A stretch of DNA of 64,000 nucleotides from Nematostella vectensis (Eukaryota; Cnidaria; Anthozoa; Actiniaria; Edwardsiidae), in assembly GCF_932526225.1 (NCBI RefSeq), contig NC_064035.1, forward strand, positions 7,439,501-7,503,500. The letters are read 5' to 3'. The translations under genes were made by a program, and so were the position numbers. The notes beneath the pieces are model-generated. The model searched no databases and had not been told where the DNA came from. It worked only from the letters and a program-made list of their open reading frames with translations. The stretch's first letter is position 1. Each line of letters opens with the position of its first letter. Positions 22,844 to 36,100 of the stretch are shown piece after piece.

Positions 22844-23850
22844 TCATCCGTTGTTATAGGCCTCATATCTGTGCGTTCCCAATACATAGATGACGTCAGA
22901 ACAAGACGATGAGTCATCAACTACATTGTACAGTACCAAACGAGGATGGACTGCAAAATGTACACAATAACGCAAAAAAAAAAACAGAAAACAAGCACAC
23001 GCAAACAAAAAAATTAACAATAATAAAACAAGGATCCAAATCTTACCTATAAGTGTACAGCTAAATATTTTTGAAACCACATATAAGATCGATATCGCAT
23101 GCTTTAACGTGTAAACGATAAAAAATGTATCAAAATAAGGGGAAAAATAATACAACTTTCATAAAAAGCCACAGTACGTGAAAATTTACTATATCAACAA
23201 ACATCTATCTCACGTCTAGAAAAGAAAGAGATGGTGATAAAAGATGACTTAAATTATGAAATTTTTAATGCTTGAAAAAGTGTGTCAGGAAGTGATCAAA
23301 AAGCAATAAAGCATAAAGCAATTGTAAAACCGAAACCGGGAAATAACGGTTGCGAAATAACAGACGATCGAGAAAGCGATGTATGCATGCTGCGATGTTA
23401 CCGCTCGCATCTTCATGCAGGTCTTGTGAGATAAGGACTATTATCATTACGTCAATCACATTGAACGCAAATCCTAACATATCCTTGAAGCCCTCCTGGT
23501 CACGAACCAGTCTGTATCTCATGATCTTTGCTAATTATAAATGAAAACTAAGATAGGACAGACGGAAAGGGAAGAGTGAGATAGAGATCGAACTCAACTG
23601 AAGAATTGGTATTACATGGTTTATATCCCGATGTGGCTATTCTTCCTCGGGGCTCTTCAGTACTTTTTTTTTTTGCAAACATTACTGGTGTACCAAATGT
23701 AGGCGTTGCTAGTAGATTATTGAAAGAAGTACCAGAATAGGATCCCGCTACCGATTCGTGGAGTTCCTTAAGAGAATCTTCCCTACCTTTTATGAAAGGG
23801 CTCCCAAGGTTAACTGTACCGATATATTTGGCGAGAGTAATTCTTATTAA
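22844..23850 (-). CDS. Candidate unknown gene, three phase-compatible exons
   Basis: Not recognised. Candidate exons on the minus strand: about 23850-23616 (open frame including GTVNLGSPFIKGREDSLKEL), 23530-23402 (RYRLVRDQEGFKDMLGFAFN then a hydrophobic NVIDVMIIVLI) and 22950-22844 (VHPRLVLYNVVDD to a TGA stop). The junctions CCAT|GTAATA to TTAG|CAAAG and GAGCG|GTAACA to TTGCAG|TCCATC are in compatible phase. The hydrophobic stretch could be a membrane segment and faintly recalls a channel S3 helix, but that is a guess. No ATG start is seen for the first exon, so the 5' end would lie further right. It may be spurious. Confidence 0.22.
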
Positions 23851-24451
23851 TTGTGGAATTTTCAAACGAGGGCCGATTTATTAAAGTGCATATTGTGAGA
23901 TACATTGAACAAATGGTTTATACAAATAGAAGGAAAAGGGAAGGGGCGGTTCCATTAAAAGTATTACTCCATTTCCCTCTCGCCGTAAGAAGCACTAGAT
24001 TAGTGTTACTCAGTAAGAAACACTTTTATAGAGATTCTTCCACGGATATCAGCAGCGAGTCTATTTGGTCGTATAAGAAGCTTCGAAGATTGAAAACTTG
24101 ACCTGAAGCCATGGGATTAGGAAAAGTAAATCAAGCTTAGGCACTGATTTCAAATCAATAAAGATGAAAACAAAACTTCCGCTTATTTATTCCACTTAGG
24201 AAGAAAGGGTTTTGCTAGCTATTTCGCCATCGGCGTTTTATTTTTAAACCCGTATCTTTCATTGAAATATCTGGTAGTAATCGTGTCCCCGGGGAACCGT
24301 CAGTGGAATGGCTTGAATCCAATAAATCTACCAAGTTCTTCTCCATAAGAAACAGGTGAAATGTACGCCACAGAAAAAGAGGGCTAGTTGACGTGTGGGT
24401 TCCCCGTGGTTGATATCATTCGCTTTTTGCTGCAATAAAGCCGTTTAGATA

Positions 24452-24488
<37 letters not shown>
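24452..24488. repeat. (CT)n(AT)n microsatellite
   Basis: A run of CT dinucleotides passes directly into AT dinucleotides. The surrounding stretch 23866-25815 shows no recognisable gene. Confidence 0.95.
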
Positions 24489-25815
24489 AACGTCTTATTT
24501 TCAGTTGAGGCTGTGCCGTTCCTTTTTTGGAGTATTTTGAGGCTGAATTAAAAAAAAAGTACCCAAATAATTATTAGAAAAGAGTGATCAGAATAGAAAT
24601 AATTTTAGAGGTGGTTATTTTGAACACAATTTGGTTCTGCATTTTAGAACGCATCACACTAACAAAACAATATTTTTCTGCTAATTGAGCCTCGGCATGT
24701 CCCTAACATGTTCTTAAAATTTGGCAAAAATCTCAGGCTAGACGTTCCTATAAAAAAGTTCTTTTTTAAAAAATGCATGTTTAGATATTCAAAGTTTTTC
24801 GGGGCATGTATAATCACCCTGATTCTAAATCTCTTAAAAAGGTGAAGATAAAGTAAAATTGAAATTAAATAATGACACTATAGAGCTACACAGTAAATAC
24901 GTTTAATATTAATTTCTAATTGAATTTTGACGTTCTAACGAGTCATACACTGCTATCGACAGTCAGGTTGAACCCATTTGAGTAATGAAGTACTTTCTCT
25001 GTGCTTTTAGGCTTGTTATGGCAGCCTCGTTGATAACGGCTACATCTATCTGTTGTCTACTTTCGCTATGCGAGCAATCGGGTGTGGGAGGATAAATTCA
25101 GCAGTTACTTTCAAAGTAGTAAAATTTGCCACTGATGTCACGAGCTATAATCCATCTCGTCAAATTCGGGTTTTTATGGTCTCCCTGGGGTTAGCGCGGG
25201 CCAGAGTTTTTATATGTTCCAAGTCCATATTTTGTTACAGGGCTTTAATTATTGACTGTTGCCGGTGAATGCTATACTAAATGAAATTCAAATACACAAA
25301 GTGTTTTACATTTTCAGCTTCCCATTTCGGTTTAAAAATATAGTCAATAGAATTGAAATACTATTACAAGCTCGAGTTAAGTTTCGGGAATTATTTTCAC
25401 AAGACGAAAACAGTCTTTCATTAAAAACATCAGAACCCTTTTAGCTGGTTCCTTAAATGAAAATATCGGAGAGATAAGGTGACTTGATAAGACCAAGTAG
25501 GCGTATATAAACGTTAGTTGGTTTTAAACGCACGATATTGGGGCAATTAAACAGGAGTTAATGCAAGGACCATTTCATTGCTTTTAAACAAATAGTAAAT
25601 TGTAACAACAGCATCGCCCACGTTGGATTGTTTACTTTTTATATATTTTCCTTTTTGATATTTGATATACCCAAATTATACATGCAATGCTATTAAGGCT
25701 TAAACAGAAGGGCAATATTTCCATTCACTTCCTTTTAACTTAATATTCTAAAAGACAACAAGCAAAACAGCGAATTTCGATCGTGGAATTGCATTAAGTA
25801 TTGCGAATTATATTA

Positions 25816-27069
25816 TCATCTTTGGGTGGGACTATTAATCTTGTTTCTAGCTACACTAGTGAGGGCATCTTTGTGAAAGTGTTTGTTTTTTGTTTGCAGC
25901 GCGGAGTGATTTGAGATACTCTTGAGTTTGGTCGAAGACCCACTGGGCCTTCTTGAGTCGGTCATGAAGTGCGACCCTTCAGAAAAGGCGTTGGTAAAGT
26001 TGCGCGCCCTTTCGCGCTGTTTGCGCGCCATGCGTCGGATAACGCTACGAAACTGATGGTTATTTGTTGAGTACACAATAGGGTTCAGCGCGGAATTACA
26101 GTTCGGTAAAAACAGTACAAACATAATCCGCAACAGTTTGTTCAGCCAGAGAGGTAGTGCATAGAACCACTCAATTCTGTGGAGACTAATAAGCGAGATC
26201 ACAAAGTAAGGACACCAACACAAGCAAAAAACGCTCAGTAAAAGGATTAGCGTTTTGGTGGCTTTGACTTCGAGGAGAGCAATAGAGCTGGATGACCGGC
26301 GACGGTTGCGTTTCTTGCGCGTGACTGTGTGCCTGGTGCGTAAAGACTCGTGCTGGCGCGCAACTCTGGACGCGTGCTCCACTGCGACTTTAAACACAAA
26401 ATAGTACATGAGGACCATGATAGCGAACGGAGCGAAGAAGCCAATCACGGAGATGATGGTGAGGTAGATCTTAGCTTCCATTCGGCAGATGCCATTCTCG
26501 ACGATGGTACCGCGGCCTTGATCCTTCGGGTCTGGCGACCACTGGACAAGAGTGAGGCTTGCAAGGATCATGGAATAGCCCCAGAGCAGGACCAGGACGA
26601 GCACTACACGCTTTGGAGTCATTCTCGAATTGTACGTGAGTGGTGAGGAGATCTTCAAATAGCGATCAACACTTATTGCCGCCAGGTTTGCTATGGAGGC
26701 CGAGCAGAAGAGCAAATCAAGCCAGACCCAGTAGCGGCAAGTATGAAGGCCTAGGTGCCACTTGTAACCTGCGAGTACATCGTAGAGGCGAAACGGCAGC
26801 GCCAAAACGGCGAACAAAAAATCTGCCGCCGCGAGGCTTACAATAAAATAGTTAGTGGGTACTTGTAAGTGTTTATTTGTGAACACACATAAGCTGACGA
26901 TCCCGTTACCGACCACAGCAACTATCAATACGGCAAAGAGGAAAATACACTGAATGATCACTTCGTAGAGTGGCGGAGCATCTATTCGAATCGAACTTGA
27001 AGATTCGTTTCCCGACAGGTATGAAAAGTTTCCCATGGCTGTAGAATTATGCGTTGCTAGCTCTGTCAT
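25816..27069 (-). CDS. Class A (rhodopsin-like) GPCR, biogenic-amine-receptor-like
   Basis: One uninterrupted coding exon, 417 residues from ATG at 27069. Seven-helix plasma-membrane receptor coupling to G proteins; ligand unknown. Seen: three N-glycosylation sites near the start (HNST, GNFS, GNES); TM1 VVGNG; TM2 SLAAADFLFAV; TM3 with C3.25, Asp3.32 (WVWLDLLFCSASI, about residue 118) and an intact DRY; TM4 VLVLLWGYS; TM5 ending FAPFAIMVLMYY; a basic third loop (RKKRNRRRSSSS); TM6 FCLCWCPYF; TM7 NCNSALNPIVY. Asp3.32 with a following Cys and SASI is typical of aminergic receptors. The TM5 serines that bind catechols and the TM7 W-x-Gly-Tyr pattern are missing, so the ligand cannot be named. 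The frame is open upstream of 27069, but a good acceptor (CATTTGCGTCGCAG) ends about 15 nt upstream, suggesting a 5' UTR intron. Confidence 0.9.
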   Translation of the reverse strand: MTELATHNSTAMGNFSYLSGNESSSSIRIDAPPLYEVIIQCIFLFAVLIVAVVGNGIVSLCVFTNKHLQVPTNYFIVSLAAADFLFAVLALPFRLYDVLAGYKWHLGLHTCRYWVWLDLLFCSASIANLAAISVDRYLKISSPLTYNSRMTPKRVVLVLVLLWGYSMILASLTLVQWSPDPKDQGRGTIVENGICRMEAKIYLTIISVIGFFAPFAIMVLMYYFVFKVAVEHASRVARQHESLRTRHTVTRKKRNRRRSSSSIALLEVKATKTLILLLSVFCLCWCPYFVISLISLHRIEWFYALPLWLNKLLRIMFVLFLPNCNSALNPIVYSTNNHQFRSVIRRMARKQRERARNFTNAFSEGSHFMTDSRRPSGSSTKLKSISNHSALQTKNKHFHKDALTSVARNKINSPTQR

Positions 27070-30000
27070 TACTCTTGCCCACTGCGACGCAAATGAGAGA
27101 AGTAGAAAGGTGTTTACCAATATCAAGATTCGTTATCTTCCCTCGGATGTTCTCTAGACCTTTGCGCGCTTCAATAACTCTGGCATAGCGTTCCAAATGT
27201 TGTCGTGTTTTATACGCTGAGTTATCTCGCGACCCAGCAGCTGGACAGTCTACTATTCCCTTTTTGATACATTCGCTGATTGATGGCTGGCACTGTTAGA
27301 TAGATGCACGAGTTTGTAAGAGCCGCCAGCCTTAACCCGATTGGTTGACAAGAGCGGAGATGGCGTCAGTACAAATTACCATCTCTCGTTTTGACGTCCG
27401 CCCATTGGTTAACGGCATTTGTGGAACAAGTCACACCGTCGTGTGCTTATTCATTCTTCGTGCCAAAGATCGGGATTTAGATATTCCTGAATAGATGAGG
27501 AAAAGCTCACTTTAAAATAGGGGAAATCCCGGACAAAACCTTAGGAGAAGAGGATGCTACTAGCAACAAAGTAAACATTCAGAATGTTTGCAGGCGGAAA
27601 GATAAGAAACAAAGTAATGAGATTTGAAGTGGGACGGGGCGATCTTCATAGAGCTACGTTACGTCACTACGGAGATCACTCAGAATAGATTTGCAAGAAT
27701 CTCTAATAAGTTAGAGAAATACATAAAACAGTAAAAGCTGGCGTTGTATTGTGAAATTGTTTGGACAGGCCTCAGTTAGAATGTTTATGTTTCTCTTAAC
27801 AACGTGGTAACGCATAGCATGTGAACCGATATAGGGTAGATAATTCTCGATAACAGAGTTAATACCGCGTATTGTATTGGTGTTCCCGTGCGCTTGTTTC
27901 ACGGAGAAAAATTTGCCAGTTTGACTGTTCCCTGTTTACTGTGTAATCCGTTCTGAATGAGAGTCGGCACTTTTATCCACACAGCTGTCGTGGCGACAAA
28001 AAGGAGGGTAGACACTGGTGAATGAATCCCCAACAAAGGAGAAAAAATGCATCGGTGCCACTCAAACAGCAAAAAGCACAGATAAAGGACATGAAAATCC
28101 TCTAGTCTGCTTCCGCGAGCGTTTTTAACTCATTCAAGAAAAGAAAAATAAGAATGTTTTATTGTAATTACCCTAGTTGCTAGACGGTTTGAACACGAAG
28201 TGAATTGATAAGGGCTGGCATATGATGCGCCACTCAGTCCACCTTAAATCCTTAACCAAACAGCAATTAAAACGTGGATTTAAGGGCATTTAGGGGATGG
28301 CGAGAGTAAGTCCAGGGAATCATCAAAACAAGTCGTGAATTCTTTTCCTGTATTATAAGGTGCTAAAATTTCTTTGTATAGGACAATCTCCTGCTTATAA
28401 CGATTGGCGTTATGATATTATTTAGTAAACGTCTGTAAGGGTATCACATGAGCTTCCTTTATTGAAATACATTTTGACATTAGTCTCCGAGAATCGATCA
28501 TTTTTAACCAAGTTTTTTTTGCCAACAGTCGCCATTTAGTTGGCAGTGGTGTCGGTATGATGGTAATTCTCTAGAAAAGGAGCAACCTGCAATTGGCTAA
28601 CCATACAAATACTAGTTTTTTTCTCTACATTTTTCATTCAAATATATATGTATATATAATACATCACTCTTATTCGTGTAAGCTTGACGCAAATTCTTAA
28701 AATCAACAGTTTTTGGTATTTCAATAAAAAAATAAATCTTGAAAAATCATTAACGATCTAAAAAATAACGGTAAGTCATCTATGAAAATATCAGATGATT
28801 GTAGCAATAATATTGCCAAGTTTATTACGGCAAGGTGATATAAATATCTATTTTTTAGCTAATAATATTTAATAAAATTGACATCGACATGTCTTCACCA
28901 AAGGAATTAATAACAACAAGCATCGTTCTCAAGGCATTTTCTAATTAAGATGTATTTCTTTTAATAATGGTTAGTTTGTGTAACCTTGACGAACTTCATT
29001 TCGTTTTTCTTTGAAGAAAACCGCAATGTTCATTTCAATTCAGATTCTTGATGAATTGTAATGAAAATCAGTGAAGAACGGTGGGAAGCAAACCAAGCTT
29101 GGAGGTTTTGCATTGATCTGAAAATAGAGAAAAGAGGGGGGGGGGATGATTGTTTTCCCCGGCAACCAAAGCAGCGTTTAACTAAGGTTTTTTAATATAA
29201 AGGAGCCCACTTTTACAGCTCTACCTGCTAGATAAATTGCAGATTATTGTTAGCTTTTGAATGAATTCTTTTATGTAAATCCTGTGATGGTCAGCTTTAC
29301 TTAATATCAATTTAGCTCTTCTGTTCGGTCTAGTCCAGTTCGACAGTTTACGGTTGCGTTTACACAGAACGAAATATCCAGAAATGAAAAGTAAACACAT
29401 GAGCCTTAAAGTAGATCGTTTGCCTTTAGTTCCGTCATTCTTGTTACAAAATATCAAATGTGTCGCGGCTTTAAATAGAGGATTGTATCTGACTCTACTG
29501 ACCAGCTCGCAAGCCAAGAAATTATGGAAGCTGACCCTTTCTCATAATTTGATTTTTTATAAAATGCAAATGTTTTCTCTACTGAATTCTACATTGAAAT
29601 AAATGAGATGTCATTTTTATGTCAGCTATGAGTGCTTCTTTTATTCGTTAAAAGAATCAATGAATAAGCGTTGAGTCCTCTGGTTTCCGTGGCAAACAAA
29701 GATTTGATCCTTAATTCTAAAAATGCTCTCGAGAGAAATCCCACAGATTGCGCTTCCATGCTTACTCATCTTAGATAACAAAATCTTATCCAGAAAGTCG
29801 AGCTTAACATTTTAAACCTACTCGGACACTCCCGAATTACAATTCCAATCACTTTTGCTAAGTCACGCATTACATAAAATCATATACCAAGGCAGCAATT
29901 GGCTCATTTACGGGAGATCTTTTCTAAGTATTCATAGGAAAATAGCGCGATATTGGGCTTTAATGGTAATCGGAGGTTTCTTGTTTCTGGGCGTGAGATC

Positions 30001-33000
30001 CCTTAGGGCTGCCCACTTGTGCAATGTAGTGTTAGAGTATGGAATCAATGCGGGAGGCAACGAGGATACATTATAAATGAATACTAATGAGTACATTAGC
30101 TATTCAGAATATTTAAAACACGGTTTTTGATACTCTTTTGTGTGTGCTCAAATCAAGAGCCGTTGCCAGCCATGGATAAAAAAGTTTAACTAAAATAAAT
30201 ATACCGATTGAAACATTAGTAATCGAAAAGTATTTGTTTTTTTAGTATTAAACCCAATTGGTACATTAGTGCGCGACTTGATGGCGAAACCGTAATGTTT
30301 TCACAATAGGTCACAGACACAATCGACTCTTCTCTATATTTTAATAGACTTTTATTTTCCGAAAAAGGGAGAAAACCATTAAGAGCCCGCCAATTCATGT
30401 ATTATGCAAAAGATATAAACAGTTTCAAAACATCATAGCTTTACTCAGGTTTCTCTTCGAGAAACCGACGGAAGTCTTTGCATATATGTACAATACTCGA
30501 GATAACATCCAAACAACAACAAAGCTTTCCTTCTCACTCAAAGTTTGTATTATAGATTTGAGATTAGTTTTGTGTGTCATATCTACGTCATGCAATGCTT
30601 CTCACACTTGTTGTTTTAGATGTTTACATTTTCTTGAAAATCACGAGTCCTAAAGAAGTAAATCAAGTAAAGAAATCCTTGCTCAACAAGAAACAGTCAA
30701 TGGAGGGAAAAAGCCCGAACAGATTGAATAAATGGAAATGGGTAAAAAATGGGAATTTCGGAAACAAACAACAAAAAAAAACTGCGATTTGGTAACGATG
30801 TATTTATTGAAATGATAAGTGGTACAAAATAAAATGTGACGGCAAACAATAAGACGGAAGTACAGAGAAAAAACATCCTAAGAGGTGAAAAATTATAAGA
30901 ATAAAATAACTAAATGTGTACCAGAATTGTTGAAACAAAACACGCAACATGGCATTCCTAATGAGTTTTTTGGAGAAACACGTGCAATCAAGTCGACCAA
31001 AACCTGCAAACGCGCACGAACATGTAATGTTTATTATAGCTTATTCTGCTTATTCTCTATTGCTAGGCCCATTTGCTGTTTGCACGGCTTGTTAGATTAT
31101 GCAGAGGGAGGTTCTCTGTCCTGTGGCCGGCTGAGTTAGGTTGAATGTTGGGGCAAAGCTAAAGCTGTCTGTTCAGGGCTTAAATAATCATAATAATAAT
31201 AACAAAAATCCCGACTATTTAGTCTGTGACAGCCTCCAATTTGTATTTTGTTAATTGTGGCGAGAAATCACTTTAGAAAACAATCCGAAAAAAAGTGAAA
31301 CACAAGGATGAAATAAAGAACATCACTGAAAATGGAAAGGGGAAGTGTCTTTGGAAAGGTCTCGGGAGTATCTGGTTCACAATGGCAATTACAAGTTACA
31401 ACATCTCTCCAATGCCAAAAGGGTAATACATTTAATGGAATCACGTCAATTAAAATTAAGTTAGAGTGTCAACTAGAAGTAATAGGATTGTCAAACGATT
31501 TCATCGTGACCCGGTTTCTGACAACAGCAACATATGCCCCGGTCATCGCTCACTTCACATTATAAATGACTATATCAGAGCAATATAAACTGAAAGATCA
31601 CAACAAGCGGTAAAACTTCTGAATTATAACTTTTTTAAGATTCTAACAATCTCTTCGCAATTTTCTTTTCGTGACTTTTTAACGTAATGAATAGTTTCAG
31701 GAATAATAAATGTTTACTTGAAAGTGACACAAGCGTCGGAACAGTAAGCGAATCTGGATCATTACTGTTCCCTTGTCTTAACTATTCACAAGGCTTTCAC
31801 ACGTTTTTAAGTGCTCCTCATACAGCACTAACAACAGACGTAACGGAAGTCACGAATGCTAAGCTCACACGTTCCACTGGATCACGTACACACGTAAGAG
31901 GACTTCATCTGATATTCTTACGCTATCACAAAGGGGTGTATTTTTTTTGTCGCGCGTTTTCAATCTAGGAATGACCTTTTCAAATATTCAGGGATTTGGT
32001 ATAGTGGTTCAGGAGAAGCGTGTGTATCCTCTCAGATAGCAACGAACGCAGGCTTATCAACGCTATTAAAATGCAGTCTTTTTTCAGGAGTGAGAGATGA
32101 GGTGGGAGTGCTAGAATAAGATGCGACAGCTGGATAAGAGAAATCAGCAGATAGTTTCACACACCTGCGGATAGTATAACATTTCAATTGGTTTGCGCAA
32201 ATAGGCTTCTTTAGATATTGGTGAAGAGGTGTTATGATAACCAAATGTTAACCTGGTTACTTCTGACGCACCCAGAAATAGTCAAAAGGAATTGGGTGAA
32301 ATGATTACGTTCTTATGAATGTCACAAATCGCAGGGTGCATCAGCAAATCTGAGATGACAAAACAATCTAATTGTACTGAACATTCTAGTGCAATGTGAG
32401 CGAGAAAACACAAAAACAGTAATGTAACAAAACAACAAGGAACAACACATAAGTTGACCAAGCAGCGATAAAATGCTGTCAGTGACACCATCATAAATTT
32501 GAACTTGCATTTGGCAACAAAAACAAAACCACATCTTGTTAACAAAATCCTCATAAGCACAGCATAAACAAATGATACTGATGTATGAAAAAGACAGGAA
32601 GGCAATTAGTTAAAAATTCAAATGGCACTTTAATTTTGTCTATACATCATTTTATTCAACATAATATTAGGGGTGCTGCAGCTTGCGCAACTTTTTACTA
32701 TAAATATTTCTAGCGCAAGAAGGCACTACTAAGATCAGATGAAAACGAAGCAAGGCGCACATGGACCGTAATCAGCTGAAAATGGGCTTTTTTTTAGAAT
32801 CGAATCATGCCTTATCTTCTTGTGCAAGAAAGCCTCGCCCTTGGGGTCCAGAGCTTCCCGATAACAGACCAGCGCTATCTATGCGTATATTCGAAAATAA
32901 CATGCACCAAACGAATTAATAAAAATACACAGTGATAGGAAAGTATTGTATAACCAAAATATACATCATTGACGTCGGTAAGGAGGACATATTTCAACAT

Positions 33001-33195
33001 TTTTTTAATCGCTCGATGAAGATGGACGATAGACCCAGCTTTCGCTTATTAAAAAGGCTCTGCCATCAATAAATGGAAGTCTCTGATGATTTTCTCTGAA
33101 GTCCAGAGAGAAGGAACATATTTATACTCCACTTCGTTTCCGCGGGCTTATTAAAACTACCTGGTTTTGCTGACTTGGTAGCTCTGCTACTTTGT
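27070..33195. other. Gene-poor AT-rich intergenic stretch
   Basis: Between the GPCR start and the carrier gene's stop no gene is recognised. A TATAAAA on the minus strand at 27214-27208 could be a GPCR promoter element. Short AT dinucleotide runs occur near 28640-28660. An AATAAA on the minus strand at 32656-32651 could end the carrier transcript, giving a 3' UTR of about 540 nt. Open frames under 100 codons (for example 29855-30076 plus, 30574-30795 plus) have no recognisable domain. Confidence 0.5.
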
Positions 33196-36100
33196 TTAAC
33201 CGGAGGGTTTCGCTGGCGGCTCGCCAGGTATTAATGTCATTGGTTGTGGAGTGCGGAATTTCGGGAGGCAGAGTCCAAACTTGGTTTCTATCCCGGCAAA
33301 TGTCGCCACTGCGACACGCATGCCCCCAATGTGATCCGGGTTAAGTGACAGATCGGGGTTGGAAGGTCTCAAGTCGGATTTTTCCGCTGTTGGATGCCTG
33401 TTTATCAATTAAAAAGAAGATCTTTTAGCATCGAGTAATGTGTTAAAGACCTTTGTAAAGTAAAAAGGGAATTACAGAATATTTAACAAGGTTTACATGT
33501 CTTCAGGATAAATAGTTTAAAAGAAAGTATTATAAGAATTTCAAGTAGCTTCACGCTAAACATCGAGTACCAAGACAATTTCTATGATTTAATAGTAAAG
33601 AAAAGGGACTATTTGAGAGGGACATAACTCGCGGAAAATAAAAGAATAAGACTTACTCCCAGACACAATATTTTTTTGGCGAGGGAAATTGCTCGTTATT
33701 CTGATTTTACTCGTCTGGAATAGTCTGTCAGCCCATCCTAGCAATGCACCGAGGCTGCGAAGTCATCCATTTCCATCGGCTGATTTGGATATTTTCGATT
33801 GAGTTTGGTAAAAAAAAAGCGTAACTTTTTTTTTTCTTTAGGTGTTCATTTCAATATTTCTTCTGATAATTTGAACAAAGGTGTGGCTGACCACGGCTCT
33901 TTAATTCCATCGCGTGTACTTACCCGCCAAAGTCGACGTTGAAAAGCCTCTGCAAGAGTTCATACGTGAGAAGAGTAACTCCAAACTGAGGGGATGACCT
34001 CAAGACGCGAGCTAGAGAGAAGGGAGAAGAAACCATCAGCGAACAACAGCCAAGAACACCATCAGCGAACAGTCATAATTAGACAATTAACAAAGAAAAC
34101 CATCAGCGAACAGCCATAGTCAAACAAACAACCAAGAAAACAATCAGCGAACAGCCATAATCAGACAAACAACCAAGACAACAATCAGCGAACAGTTATA
34201 ATCAGACAAACAACCAATATAACCATCAGCAAACAGCCACAATCAGACAAACAACCAATATAACCCTCAGCGAACAGCCATAATCAGACAAACAACCAAT
34301 ATAACCATCAGCGAACAACCATAATCAGACAAACAACCAGAAAACTGCCAGCTAACAGTCACAATCAGACAAACAACTAAGAAAACCATCAGCGAACAGC
34401 CATAATCAGACAAACAACTAAAAAAACCATCAGCGAACAGCCATAATCAGACAAACAACCAAGAACAAGAAAATTACCAGCGAACAGCCATAATCAGACA
34501 AACAACCAAGAAAACCATCAGCGAACAGCCATAATCAGACAAACAACCAAGACAACCATCAGCGAACAGCCATAATCAGACAAACAATCAAGAAAAACAT
34601 CAGAGAACAGCCATAATCAGACAAACAACCAAGACAACCATCAGCGAACAGCCATAATCAGACAAACAACCAAGAAAATTACCAGCGAACGCCATAATCA
34701 GACAAACAACCAAGAAAACCATCAGCGAACAGCCATAATCAGACAAACAACCAAGACAACCATCAGCGAACAGCCATAATCAGACAAACAACCAAGAAAA
34801 CCATCAGAGAACAGCCATAATCAGACAAACAACCAAGACAACCATCAGCGAACAGCCATAATCAGACAAACAACCAAGAAAACCATCAGCGAACAGCCAT
34901 AATCAGACAAACAACCAAGACAACCATCAGAGAACAGCCATAATCAGACAAACAACCAAGAAAACCATCAGAGAACAACCATAATCAGACAAACAACCAA
35001 GACAACCATCAGCGAACAGCCATAATCAGACAAACAACCAAGACAACCATCAGCGAACAGCCATAATCAGACAAACAACCAAGACAACCATCAGCGAACA
35101 GCCATAATCAGACAAACAACCAAGACAACCATCAGCGAACAGCCATAATCAGACAAACAACCAAGAAAACAATCAGCGAACAGCCATAATCAGACAAACA
35201 ACCAAGACAACCATCAGCGAACAGCCATAATCAGACAAACAACCAAGACAACCATCAGCGAACAGCCATAATCAGACAAACAACCAAGACAACCATCAGC
35301 GAACAGCCATAATCAGACAAACAACCAAGACAACCATCAGAGAACAGCCATAATCAGACAAACAACCAAGACAACCATCAGCGAACAGCCATAATCAGAC
35401 AAACCACCAAGAAAACCATCAGAGAACAGCCATAATCAGACAAACAACCAAGACAACCATCAGCGAACAGCCATAATCAGACAAACAACCAAGAAAACCA
35501 TCAGCGAACAGCCATAATCAGACAAACAACAAAGACAACCATCAGAGAACAGCCATAATCAGACAAACAACCAAGAAAACCATCAGAGAACAACCATAAT
35601 CAGACAAACAACCAAGACAACCATCAGCGAACAGCCATAATCAGACAAACAACCAAGACAACCATCAGCGAACAGCCATAATCAGACAAACAACCAAGAC
35701 AACCATCAGCGAACAGCCATAATCAGACAAACAACCAAGACAACCATCAGCGAACAGCCATAATCAGACAAACAACCAAGACAACCATCAGCGAACAGCC
35801 ATAATCAGACAAACAACCAAGAAAACAATCAGCGAACAGCCATAATCAGACAAACAACCAAGACAACCATCAGCGAACAGCCATAATCAGACAAACAACC
35901 AAGACAACCATCAGCGAACAGCCATAATCAGACAAACAACCAAGAAAACCATCAGCGAACAGCCATAATCAGACAAACAACCAAGACAACCATCAGCGAA
36001 CAGCCACAATCAGACAAACAACCAAGAAAACCATCAGCGAACAGCCATAATCAGACAAACAACAAAGACAACCATCAGAGAACAGCCATAATCAGACAAA

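Noticed and set aside
27208-27214. TATAAAA as the GPCR promoter
   Set aside because: A good 3' splice site close to the ATG suggests a 5' UTR intron, so the true start site is probably elsewhere. Mentioned only as a possibility.
29855-30076. Plus-strand frame with a hydrophobic stretch (YWALMVIGGFLFLG)
   Set aside because: Slight resemblance to patched-type membrane proteins, but no splice partners, no conserved motif and only 73 codons.
30574-30795. Small signal-anchor-like frame with a lysine-rich tail
   Set aside because: No clear start context, no processing motif pattern of neuropeptides and no neighbours; AT-rich chance frame is more likely.
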